A DNA stretch of 64,000 nt, taken from Puccinellia tenuiflora. Taxonomy: Eukaryota > Streptophyta > Magnoliopsida > Poales > Poaceae. The translations under genes were made by a program, and so were the position numbers. Positions 1-9,868 of this stretch are shown here, one piece after another. The notes beneath the pieces were generated by a model. The model ran no database searches. It was not told the DNA's origin and saw nothing but the letters and a program-made list of their open reading frames with translations. The stretch is from the NCBI GenBank assembly GCA_012064385.1, contig QRDG01000412.1:706791-770790 (forward strand), in the 5' to 3' direction. Numbering within the stretch: position 1 is the first letter of the stretch; each line of letters opens with the position of its first letter.

Positions 1-209
1 AGCATTGTTAGCTTCTTGATAAAACATGCAATGTGTTCATGCTTTCGTTTCAGTTGTAACAGATCAGATCGTATCTATATCATAGAGTGATGTTTACATC
101 TGAAGTAGTTAAATTTAGCAGCTCGTATCTATATAAGACCCTAGACAGTGAAGTTTCATGGAAAGAACTAATGCTTATATTTGAAAATTCATTTCCTTTT
201 GCTATGCAG

Positions 210-257
210 GTTCTTTACAGGAAAGTCGACGAAATGTTCGTAACGGATCAATTGTGA
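210..257 (+). CDS. Possible short exon of an unidentified gene
   Basis: A pyrimidine-rich stretch ending in GCTATGCAG (201-209) is a good splice acceptor. The next bases read VLYRKVDEMFVTDQL and then stop in one frame. A second frame stays open longer, to about position 329. This could be the last exon of a plus-strand gene that enters the window from the left, but no family is recognised. The frame and the 3' border are ambiguous, so this is only a hint of coding sequence. The following bases are AT-rich and look like 3' UTR or intergenic DNA. Confidence 0.15.
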   Translation, partial: VLYRKVDEMFVTDQL

Positions 258-599
258 TGTTTCTTCATGGAGCGATACACTTTCTCTTGCTGGATATTTG
301 TTCATAACTATCATTTCCATTTTTTCAAACACAACTAGTATACTATATTTATCCTTGTCGTGTTATTTGTACGACTTGGCATGTAAGACTAGTTGCATGC
401 AAGTGCTAATGTGTATGTTGTTATTATTGTAATAATCGATGTATGCCAAATTTCTTCTTATTTTCTTGAAAATTATGTTTTCTTTTCTATTCTTGATTTC
501 CTGATTTCTTTCAGAATAAATATGATGTAGTTCATGTTCTGGAATTGATGACGTTTTGCATGAGAAAGTGAGAGCTTTGTGTGGTATTTTTATTTTATG

Positions 600-1830
600 A
601 TGATCTATTTATCGTTCGAGCACTGCTTTCGTACGATGTGTGCATAACAGACACCAATTATGTCACCTGTTCGGATATGATGGCATCGTACAGAGAAACT
701 GTCGTACACAAGCATTTCCGTTCCCTGCCCTTTCCCGTGTTCTCCAAATAGCAGCAGGGGAGTTTTCCCACCGTGGAAGGGGATCCCGTATGTCAAGGGA
801 AATCACCACTAGGGGATTAGTTCCCTGATTTTCTCATCCCCTGCTGCCAAATTAGCCCTAATAGGGTTTTTAACCACGGGGTACGCGGATCCAGGTACCC
901 ATTGCCATCCCTATCCCGCACCGCCGCTTCTCCGCCTTGCGTGCTCGACCAGGGTGCTTCGCCTCTCGCCCGCGCAACCCGTGACCGAGGAGGGCGACGC
1001 CTGGGCCTCAAGTAGGAGCTCCTACTGGACCGCCTCCGCGTTTCTCGCCCGCGCGACCCATGACCGAGGAGGGCAACGCCGCGCCGGGCGGGTGGGCCTC
1101 AACCCTCAAGTCGGAGCTTCTGCTGGACCGCCGCCGGGGGGCGTCGTGGATGCCGCGTAGAGGAATCTTGCAGGCCCTCGCGTTCTGGCGCCATCCACAA
1201 GACGAGGTCGAGCGGCAGGGGAGGTGCCGTCCACAAGACGAGCTCCAACGGCAGGGGAACTGCCACGAGCGCCGCCCCCGGAATCATCAGCGTCGGCAGC
1301 TCGCCCTCCGCGTGCTGGTCCCCTGACCGCATGCCTTCTAAGAGACGAGCTCCCACGGCGGGGAAGTTCCCGGAGAATCCACATCGAAATCATCGAGCTC
1401 CCTGCTCGCCGTTGGGAACGGCTCCCCACGCTGCCGCATTCTCCACTGGCCACCGGGAACGGCTCCCCGCGACGCCGCCGCCGCCCCTGAGTGCCGCTGT
1501 TCCCACGCCGCCGCGACCTCCCTGCGCTGGGTTGCTGTTCGCCGTCGTGGGATGCTATGTGGAGTGCTGGTGTACCTCCGTCTCCGCCATCATTTACACG
1601 TGGTAACGGCGACCTCTTCTTCTCTGTCTCGCATATCCAGCTATGCGGTCTGCTTGGACGTTGAGTGGTATGTGCAGCTGAGAGCTGACAGCCGTAGTAG
1701 CAGAGATCCGCTCGCAGCTGCTGCAACATATTGCTGCAGGTTGAGGAGTAACAACACGGAAAAAATCAGGCATAATTCCCTGTCGGAGACTCTAAGCACC
1801 CCGCGTTGGTAGTCAAAATCATGGAATACC
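600..1830. other. GC-rich island, probable degenerate transposon or captured sequence
   Basis: The segment is strongly GC-rich between about 880 and 1550, while both sides are AT-rich. It contains a direct repeat: the stretch starting at about 966 (CTCGCCCGCGCAACCCGTGA) recurs at about 1047, and the following phrases TGGGCCTC and TGCTGGACCGCC also recur. A second small repeat, ACAAGACGAG, occurs at 1199 and 1233. Open frames exist on both strands but their composition is Arg/Pro/Ala-rich, as expected for GC-rich non-coding DNA. No gene family is recognised. Confidence 0.35.
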
Positions 1831-2030
1831 AGTTCTTGGGAACAATTTGCAGTTTATATGGTCAGCACTAATAGCTCACTATGAAGTTATGTCATGCGTG
1901 CTACTAATTGACGGAGTGGCCTGGTCCCCCTGTGTAGAAATTTATCACCTCAGAAGACTTAAGATGATTGCAATGCATCATTTTGTAGAATGAACTGACA
2001 GCTCTTCTTAATCTGCATTAACTTTCTCAG

Positions 2031-2778
2031 GAAACGTTTGTTGAGGGTATCAAAGAAAAGCAGTATTGTCATGCACATGCTCTGTCCCTTATTACAGCTG
2101 GAGAAGGTAAATTTTCTGATCATGTAACCGAATGCTCCATTTTATCTACTTCTAGAATCATTCTTGTTTTGCCATGGCTGAACATTGGGCTGTCTAGGAG
2201 ACTAGGAGTAGCTGTGAGGGTGACAACTGACAAGTTCATTTATCAAGACCTTATCTTAATGGGATGTTATACAAGGTTCAGAAATTAATGTCGTGAAAAA
2301 ACTATACAGGTCCTTAAAGTTCTGAAACTGGTTAGAACCCCTTCATAATTATGTTTAAAAGGGGAAATTAGCTATATATGAGTGCAAAAGAGTGTGACTA
2401 GAGAGACACCATTCAGATGCCAATACTGACCTATACATGACATCAAATAATTCGATGAATATCATCCAGTTTTGATCCAACACATGCATGGGGTTGATGC
2501 GCTGATAGACTAGCTGAACATGTACAAATTTATGAGCCTCCAATGCTTGCACCATTTTTTGGCATTTTGTGCCAAATATTATCATGATGTGGAGATAAAA
2601 AATTTACTTTATGGTCTGCTTGCAAGCATGATAGTTCTCACTAACTGGCTTAATTCACCTTTTTTGCGGAGACTTGAGTTTTAGAACCTGTTATCTTGGC
2701 TTCCTTGCAGGTCTATTTCAAAGCACATACCCCTTTAGTGGGAGATGGCAGAGTGCCTGGATCATAACAACCTTCTAG
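2031..2778 (+). CDS. Candidate two last exons of an unidentified gene
   Basis: Two exon-like blocks join in phase. Block one is 2031-2106 (76 nt), with acceptor AACTTTCTCAG and donor GTAAAT. Block two is 2711-2778, with acceptor CTTCCTTGCAG and stop TAG at 2776-2778. Spliced, they encode a C-terminal stretch that includes TFVEGIKEKQ, HAHALSLITAGEG and SGRWQSAW. The split Gly codon (g|gt) and the clean splice signals are what make this plausible. I do not recognise the protein and no upstream exon is certain. If the gene is real, the LTR element starting at 2969 lies about 190 bp past its stop codon, in the 3' UTR or just beyond. A chance ORF pair is still possible. Confidence 0.3.
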
Positions 2779-2963
2779 GTTTTTTTTGCATTTGCTTCTA
2801 GCAACACTTAAGTGTAGTAATTCTGGTTTTGACGGTGCTATAAGATATATGTTTTAATCGATAAAATCCCTTTAGACTACTGAATATCGCATGATTACTT
2901 CATCACCCTCATGTAGAAAAAATCGATTTTTGAATGCAGAAGTCAGTCGCACATTCTGTTTCT

Positions 2964-2968
2964 TTGAT
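2964..2968. repeat. Left target-site duplication TTGAT of the LARD-like element
   Basis: TTGAT directly precedes the LTR start TGTCGGGG. The same five bases directly follow the right LTR at 7922-7926. A perfect 5-bp duplication is the footprint of integrase and shows that the element is complete. Confidence 0.9.
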
Positions 2969-4281
2969 TGTCGGGGATGTAACCCTGGGTACCCAGAGTT
3001 GGAGGTTTATTGGTGGAAGGTGGAGCAAGTAAATATAAAGAAAATAGAGAAGGAGTGGAAAAAACCAGCCTGGGCCGAGTTTGAGCGTGCCCAGGCCGTC
3101 ATAGCATTGAACGAACCGAGTCACCTTTCACTCAGTATGGGCCGAGTTCACCAGCCTGGAATGGTTCCACTCGGCTGGGCCGAGTTACCCCGGACCCTGC
3201 ATGTCCCAGACCGAATCCCCGAGACCCGGGTGGGCCGAGTGACCCGCACCCGGCTGGGCCGGATCACTCTTATCTCGGATGGGCCGGAACTCCACTGACC
3301 CGGGTGGGCTGTGAAGCTACCGACTCGGCTGGGCCAAGCTCTCCTTACCTCGGGTGGGCCGACTTTCCTTCATCCGGTGGGCTGGCTTCTGCCTCGCCCG
3401 ACGTTCCCTAGGCCGGCTTCCGTCGCTCCATCTCACCGAGTCACGCAGGCCAGCATCGATCGATCCTTCGGGCTGAGATCGTTCCCGGCGCCCGGATCGT
3501 TGTGCAGACGACTCGCCAGGCCGGCATGTGCCATCTCGCCAGGTTAGTCCCGGCAGGGCCAGTTCATCACCCCGGCATGTCCCAGACCGGCGTCACACGC
3601 TGGCCCTGGACCGACATACTTCTCCAGAATCGGCATAGGCGCACGGTGCCCAGGCTCCCTCGACTACCACCTCGGCAACATCATCCATGCCAGCCCCCCT
3701 CGACATTCGGTCTTGGGAGCTCAGACCGACATTGTTCCTTAACGGCGGCCAGATACTATCCTGAGGGGATAAGATCGTTGACGAGGGGATGCTATGGACG
3801 CGGACCAAAAGACAAGGACTACTATAGATATGCTTTGCACTATTGGGAAATAGTCTGATTAGACCCCAGTAGTCACATCGGTGAATAGTGTTGTTTGTCT
3901 CCTTGTCCCCTACTTGTCCCCTGGGCTCTCTATTTAAAGAGCACCAGGGGGAGGAGACGAGGGGAGGCGACGCGGGCAGCCCCCTTAGCTCTTTTCTCTC
4001 TGCCCTCTCTACTAGCTCTCTTCTCTGCAGAAGCTTAGCGCTGCCTAGTTCGTGGGTACAAACACAACTCAAGGAGCGCTTTTGTAACTCGGATCGATAC
4101 ACAAATATAGTCAGACAAGCAGGAGTAGGGGTTTTACCTCCTCACGAGGGCCCCGAACCTGGGTAAATCGTGTGTGTTCGTGTGTTTTCCTTCACACAAT
4201 CCCTCCCCGAATCCTCTAGCGTCCAATCGGCCCCACAACTTAAGCCTACCCCTAGGCATCTGCCGTGACACCACCACGACA
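2969..4281 (+). repeat. Left (5') LTR of the LARD-like element, 1313 bp
   Basis: It starts TGTCGGGGATGTAACCC and ends ACCACCACGACA. A TATA-like TATTTAAA at 3931-3938 follows a GC-rich segment of repeated CGGGTGGGCC and CTGGGCCGAG phrases. It matches 6564-7921 almost base for base. Confidence 0.92.
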
Positions 4282-6563
4282 GTTGGCGCCCACCGTGGGG
4301 CTGGTAGTGGCGCTTGCTGGGCTAATTTCGGACGGGACCTTCTTCATCGACTTCGGCGAGCACCTCGCATGGCGTCGCGGGGTGTCCGCTCACCGGACCG
4401 CTTCATCAAGTTCTTCGTCACCGGCGCCAACGTCGTCAACAAATTTCAGGGGTGGCACGGTCGGCTGGCCGTGCTCCTGGCTTGCGCGGCGGCTCTACGT
4501 CAATACTGCCGACGCGCTTGCAGGCCTCTCAGGCATCGTCAATTCGGACGGAATCTTCTTCAGCAACTCGGGGACTCGGCATTACCATTACTCCCCGAGT
4601 TCGAGCTTGCCGCTGTAGGCAGTGGCAGGCGCAGCCTACAGCAGCAAACGTCATCAACAGATCCCGGTTAGTCAATCCTAAAAACTACTCGGGAACTGCC
4701 CCTCATGCCGTGTTAAGTCGTTTTCCCCGGGAGCAGGGTGTTTTGACCCGGGGACTGCTTAGCCAATGTTTTACAGCTTCTCCTAGATAAGTGAAGTTAC
4801 TCGGGGACTCGGTTGAGTCTAGTTTTGCATCCTTCTGCATAGTGCAGTTGCTAGATTTACGGAAAATGCGTGTTGTGGTTCATTGCCTCTAGTCAGTAGA
4901 CTCGCTGCTCCGGTCAAGAATTCCTTGTACATATGTGTGTTGGACTAACATTGAAGGGTGGAATCGGTTTGGCGGAAAACGTTTGTTACCGGGTCATGCT
5001 CCAAATCCGGGTCAAGCGGGAGATCCGGGTCAGGCTGGAAATCCGGGTTATCCTGAAATCCGAGTCATGCTGATATACTGGTGATTCAAACCGAGATATC
5101 AGTAGATCAGGCCGACATATAGATATCCATGTCGGCATCAATGTCTTCCTCGACTGCTCCAACAGCATTGCCCCGTGAGTATCATTTGTATGTCTGTATC
5201 ACTCTTTGTTACATAGTCTCAAGCGGTACTCGGGGACTGCCCCTTCGCACTTTGCTTAGTTGTTTTTCCCGGGAGAAAAGTGTTTTGACCCGGCAGCTGG
5301 TTAGCTATTAGCTTAGCTTTTTTCCTAGACAAGAAAAGTTACTCGGGGACTCGGTTGAGCTCGAGTCTGCCTCCTCGTATTTAATTTCGCTGCTAGATTC
5401 AGTTTCCGGCAAGTGCCAGGTTTATTTCATTCTGTAAATAGAACTGCTGTTCGCATTAAATATTCGGTATATATGTGTTTGGGCTAATATCGAACAGAGG
5501 TGCCGGATTTACCGGATTATTATTCGTCACCAGAATCATGGCATGATCGGCATTCCCACATCACCGTTTTTGTCGGTTCAGCTTATCCCGGACTATCGTT
5601 GATATTGGCTTGCCGAATCATAAATGACATATCATCCCGACATATCTTACGTCGACAAATCAGAGTATCACAGCACAATATCTCCAAATCGCCGTTTATT
5701 TCGGCTCGCCAAATATCTAGGCATCCTGTAATATCTCGAATCACCGTTTATTTCGGTTCGCCAAAGCATCGCGGCATTTATCTCATATCGATAGGCATCT
5801 CACAAATCTATGTCGGCTTTACAGACTATCATAATTCCTCAGTTATCCGAGTTTATCAGAATATCATAGCATCAATATCTCGGTGCACCGAGTCGAGAAA
5901 TATCTAATCTCCCTGAGTGTTAAGTGTTGAGAAGTATCTCAATTTGTCATCCAACGATTGCCTATCAAGGCAGAATGACAAATTCGGCCAAGGACGGCTA
6001 TATGTCGGTACAGCTCTTGCTGCCGACATATCTAAGCGGTAAAAAGCTCAAAGTGGCAGAAACCGACATAAAAAATAAATGCCCAAGCAGGCTATATGTC
6101 GGTCCAGCTCTTGCTGCCGACATATGATTTCGGTAAACGCCCAAGAAGGCTAGAAACCGGTATATAATGATGCCCAAGCAGGCTATACGTCGGTTCAGCG
6201 CATGCTGCCGACATATCTATGAGGTAAAAGCCCAGAGTGGCAGAAACCGACATAAGAAATATGCCCGCGCAGGCTAAGCGGCCATGTTGGAAGCATCCGA
6301 CAATGTCGGCAGAGATACCTATGTCTGGCCATGCCCATGCCTTCAACACATTTCCAGTGCAAACAGTCTATCTCGTTGTTGATTCGGGTGAGCTCGATCA
6401 ACCGGATGACGTATTTTGACTAGTGGGCATGGCTAAACGACGGACTTAAGCTGGTGCCCATGCCGGCATGATGTTGTCTTCATGGAGGTTTTTATATTGT
6501 TATTTGTTTTGTTTTCTAAGTCTGCGCGCGACTCTGCGAGTCCCCCGCAGCCTCGGGGACTAG
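4282..6563 (+). repeat. Non-coding, repeat-structured interior of the LARD-like element
   Basis: Four repeat families are visible. (1) A diverged direct duplication of about 270 bp, at about 4685-4957 and 5226-5495, shares GTTTTGACCCGG and AAGTTACTCGGGGACTCGG. (2) Five 18-bp units starting CCGGGT or CCGAGT lie at 4989-5076. (3) Three scattered units of the type ATCRCCGTTTATTTCGG lie near 5561, 5687 and 5741. (4) Three tandem units of about 92 bp start near 5997, 6090 and 6181, each with an ATGTCGG...CCGACAT stem. No reading frame is conserved through them. Confidence 0.8.
4283..4301 (+). other. Primer binding site of the LARD-like element
   Basis: TTGGCGCCCACCGTGGGGC begins one base after the LTR end. 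TGGCGCCCACCGTGGGG-type sequences are common primer binding sites of plant gypsy-type elements. The exact tRNA was not checked. Confidence 0.75.
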
Positions 6564-7921
6564 TGTCGGGGATGTAACCCCGGGTACCCAGAGTTGGAGG
6601 TTTATTGGTGGAAGGTGGAGCAAGTAAATATAAAGAAAATAGAGAAGGAGTGGAAAAAACCAGCCTGGGCCGAGTTTGAGCGTGCCCAGGCCGTCATAGC
6701 ATTGAACGAACCGAGTCACCTTTCACTCAGTATGGGCCGAGTTCACCAGCCTGGAATGGTTCCACTCGGCTGGGCCGAGTTACCCCGGACCCGGCATGTC
6801 CCAGACCGAATCCCCGAGACCCGGGTGGGCCGAGTGACCCGCACCCGGCTGGGCCGGATCACTCTTATCTCGGATGGGCCGGAACTCCACTGACCCGGGT
6901 GGGCTGTGAAGCTACCGACTCGGCTGGGCCAAGCTCTCCTTACCTCGGGTGGGCCGACTTTCCTTCATCCGGTGGGCTGGCTTCTGCCTCGCCCGACGTT
7001 CCCTAGGCCGGCTTCCGTCGCTCCATCTCACCGAGTCACGCAGGCCAGCATCGATCGATCCTTCGGGCTGAGATCGTTCCCGGCGCCCGGATCGTTGTGC
7101 AGACGACTCGCCAGGCCGGCATGTGCCATCTCGCCAGGTTAGTCCCGGCAGGGCCAGTTCATCACCCCGGCATGTCCCAGACCGGCGTCACACGCTGGCC
7201 CTGGACCGACATACTTCTCCAGAATCGGCATAGGCGCACGGTGCCCAGGCTCCCTCGACTACCACCTCGGCAACATCATCCATGCCAGCCCCCCTCGACA
7301 TTCGGTCTTGGGAGCTCAGACCGACATTGTTCCTTAACGGCGGCCAGATACTATCCTGAGGGGATAAGATCGTTGACGAGGGGATGCTATGGACGCGGAC
7401 CAGAAGACAAGGACTACTATAGATATGCTTTGCACTATTGGGAAATAGTCTGATTAGACCCCAGTAGTCACATCGGTGAATAGTGTTGTTTGTCTCCTTG
7501 TCCCCTACTTGTCCCCTGGGCTCTCTATTTAAAGAGCACCAGGGGGAGGAGACGAGGGGAGGCGACGCGGGCAGCCCCCTTGGCTCTTTTCTCTCTGCCC
7601 TCTCTGCTAGCTCTCTTCTCTGCAGAAGCTTAGCGCTGCCTAGTTCGTGGGTAGAAACACAGCTCAAGGAGCGCTTTTGTAACTCGGATCGATACACAAA
7701 TATAGTCAGACAAGCAGGAGTAGGGGTTTTACCTCCTCACGAGGGCCCCGAACCTGGGTAAATCGTGTGTGTTCGTGTGTGGGTAAATCGTGTGTGTTCG
7801 TGTGTGTTCGTGTGTGTTCGTGTGTTTTCCTTCACACAATCCCTCCCCGAATCCTCTAGCGTCCAATCGGCCCCACAACTTAAGCCTACCCCTAGGCATC
7901 TGCCGTGACACCACCACGACA
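6564..7921 (+). repeat. Right (3') LTR of the LARD-like element, 1358 bp
   Basis: It is near-identical to 2969-4281. It is 45 bp longer because the GGGTAAATCGTGTGTGTTCG block near 7757-7825 is duplicated and the GTTCGTGTGT unit is expanded. It is followed by the right target duplication TTGAT (7922-7926). Confidence 0.92.
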
Positions 7922-7926
7922 TTGAT

Positions 7927-8391
7927 TGATCCTCAAATTGGTAATGGCACGCTCTTAGCTAATCGTTGTATTTGTACTTGATCCAACTCGCTGATACCAC
8001 CTAAAGTTAATACAGATAGAGATTATCATCCTGGTCAAAGCTTTTCTTCTGCAGGAATTGCTCTGTTTAATTAATATGGTTGCCTCATGCTATGACAGTC
8101 CCAGAGTAGTGCTTAATATCCAACGTTGGTTTGGTGAATAAATTTTCTTTTGATGTTCTTTATTTGTAGGAACTAAACATTGTGTTTTTAGTTAGAGCAA
8201 CTAATCTTTTGTTACAGTCCATTTCATATGCACACTGTTACAAGAAAGCACAAAATGATATGTTTATTTCTTTAAGTTATTTGGTCTGACACTGTGTATT
8301 TATTTTTCTTTCATTGTAGGGAAGAATCTAATGAACCTTGGAGTTTTGTTGAGCTAGGTTAGATGGACCAAACAGTGCTTGATTTCTCTTG
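7927..8391. other. Intergenic, AT-rich, nothing assigned
   Basis: This continues the pre-insertion sequence on the right of the LARD-like element. Acceptor-like CTTCTGCAG (about 8047-8055) and CATTGTAG (about 8313-8320) are present. The latter is followed by a short frame reading EESNEPWSFVELG and then stop. These could be exon relics but no family is recognised. Confidence 0.3.
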
Positions 8392-8468
8392 TTAGAGCAT
8401 GTCTAACAGACCCCCTATTTTTCTGCCCCTTATAACGCGAGTAGAGGGCCCTGTATTCACTTTCCACC

Positions 8469-8580
8469 GGCTGAAAACTCGTCCGAGCTAGCAGACCCTG
8501 TATCCCCACCCCGTAAAACAGAATATTCTGTTTTACGGGGTGGGGATACGGGGTCTGCTAGCTCGGACGAGTTTTCGGCC
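8469..8580. repeat. 112-bp near-perfect palindrome inside the PIF/Harbinger element
   Basis: The two 56-bp arms match at 54 positions around the centre GAATATTC (8521-8528). The arms include CTCGTCCGAGCTAGCAGACC and CCCCACCCCGTAAAACAGAA. The arm sequence resembles the terminal repeat (AACAGACCCC), so it may come from an inverted duplication of the subterminal region. As RNA it would form a long hairpin with no real loop. Confidence 0.92.
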
Positions 8581-8639
8581 CGTAAAAACAGGGTTTTGCG
8601 CAACTATTTTGACAACTATTTTCCGATCAAACATGGCAA

Positions 8640-9539
8640 ATGCAAAACATGCGATGCTGATCCTAGCCCTCGGGCTTGCCTTTGTTTCTACCATTCATGT
8701 CTTCCTCTTCATCATCCATGTTGAGCATTGCCTCCTTCTTGCACTTTGGTTCTTGGTCCCTCAACTGCCACTTGGGAAGGTGTTGAAGCAATGAAAAACA
8801 ATGCTGAAACTGAAACATCCTCAATGCGCTGCCAATAACGCTTGCCGGTTTGGTCTGTGCCGGTGCACGCATCCATTCCCACCTTACCCCACGCACGGAC
8901 CAATGTCACGTCTTCAATCTCGGTGTAGTTGGACGTGCGTTGCTTCGGCGGCGCGGACGAACCGGCAGCAGCCGGGTCGACCTCAACAACGTCGTCGTCG
9001 ACCTCTTCGTCACCCTCCTCGTCGTCGCCATAATCGCCATACTCCTCGCCATGAAGCTCCTCATCGAACGCACCAATGCCGGCGTCCAGGTCCACCGTTC
9101 CAGCGTTGAGCATATCCATGTAGGTTGTAGTGGGCTCATCGTCGAGCACCTGGCGGGCGTCGGCGACGGGTGGCGTCGGCGCGGGCGGAACGACAGCAGC
9201 AGCAGGTAGTGTGGCGGCCTTGGACGGTGGGGCGGCGAGGCCGACGCGGGTGGTTGGCTTCTTCGCCTTCGGCGGGGCACCCCTCGGCCCCAACGCCTTC
9301 GTCTTCACCCGGCCTCCTTTCGCGGCTGCCGCAGGGGTCGCAGCCGGCGCAGCACCGGCCGCCGCGTCTTTGAAGAAGACCTTCGGGATCTGCTTCCTCT
9401 TCGATGGGATGGTGGCGGAGATAATGGCCGCGACGTCGCCGTTGCTCGGCTGATCCTCCACGACGCCGACGGGGACATTCACCACCCCTGACGACGGTGG
9501 TGCATCGCCGGTGGTCGGAGGGGCTTGCGGAAGGTCCAT
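8640..9539 (-). pseudogene. Broken Myb/SANT-like ORF1 of the PIF/Harbinger element
   Basis: The frame opens with MDLPQAPPTTGDAPP at 9539. An Ala/Pro-rich region follows, then an acidic stretch (EEYGDYGDDEEGDEEVDDDV). Next is a SANT-like block with SNYTEIEDVTLVRAWGKVG, TGTDQTGKRYWQRIED (about 8800-8925). This block is typical of PIF/Harbinger ORF1 proteins, often annotated as NAM-associated or GST-T3-like. After WQRIED the frame changes. The C-terminal motif LPKWQLRDQEPKCKKEA and NMDDEEEDMNGRNKGKPEG continues in another frame near 8780-8665. The residues normally between these two motifs are missing, so an internal deletion with frameshift has destroyed the protein. Confidence 0.78.
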
Positions 9540-9868
9540 TCCGGCGAGATCGGGCCGCGTGGTGGCCGGGGAGGGCGGGGCGGAGGAGATCGGGCGGCGG
9601 CGGCGGCGGCGGCGGTTGGGCTCGCTGAATCGCTTCGCGCGTAGTGGAGGGGAGGAAGAGGGGTTGGGCCTGTATTCCGCGCCTCACCCCGCACAACACC
9701 CCGCACAAGTAGGGGGCGACTCGTCGTCCCGTAACGAAACTTGTAAAAATCCGTCCGGGGTGCCCGATTTAGGGGGTCTGTTAGACGGCCGGGTAGAGCC
9801 CAACCCCGTATATCGGCAGTTATTTTACGGGGTTGGGCCTTTTGAGGGGTCTGTTAGACTTGCTCTTA

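Larger units (their letters stand above)
2969..7921 (+). mobile_element. Complete non-autonomous LTR retrotransposon (LARD-like)
   Basis: The element runs from LTR to LTR (2969-4281 and 6564-7921). It is flanked by TTGAT duplications and has a PBS-like site directly after the left LTR. The 2.3-kb interior has no gag, protease, RT or integrase and no long ORF. It carries several families of short repeats instead. The LTR ends (TGTCGGGG...CCACGACA) and the phrases around GAACCTGGGTA resemble the LTR at 46177-46865, so a gypsy-type partner is likely to have supplied the proteins (inference). The two LTRs differ by only about seven to ten substitutions plus one 45-bp length change, so the insertion is young. 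Orientation is set by the PBS-like site at 4283 and the purine-rich GCCTCGGGGACTAG before 6564. Confidence 0.9.
8392..9868 (-). mobile_element. Non-autonomous PIF/Harbinger DNA transposon with TTA duplication
   Basis: The element spans 8395-9865. Its left end GAGCATGTCTAACAGACCCC and right end (read inward on the minus strand) GAGCAAGTCTAACAGACCCC differ at one base. Both are flanked by TTA (8392-8394 and 9866-9868), the typical 3-bp target duplication of PIF/Harbinger. The interior holds a broken minus-strand ORF with a Myb/SANT-like domain, which is the accessory protein of this superfamily. No DDE transposase ORF is present, so it cannot move without help. A long palindrome sits near the left end. 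It lies about 1 kb downstream of the SBEIIa stop codon. Confidence 0.88.

Noticed and set aside
1106..1729. 207-aa Arg/Pro-rich frame on the minus strand
   Set aside because: Its composition is that of GC-rich DNA read out of frame. No domain, no splice logic, and competing frames of similar length on both strands.
3593..4102. 169-aa frame on the minus strand, repeated at 7188-7697
   Set aside because: Both copies lie inside the LTRs of one element and are identical because the LTRs are. It is an LTR-internal open frame with no known domain.
5997..6272. CRISPR-like array
   Set aside because: Repeats with spacers occur here and at 51.9 kb, but spacers are not unique, units diverge, and this is a plant nuclear genome. 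They are retroelement or slippage repeats.
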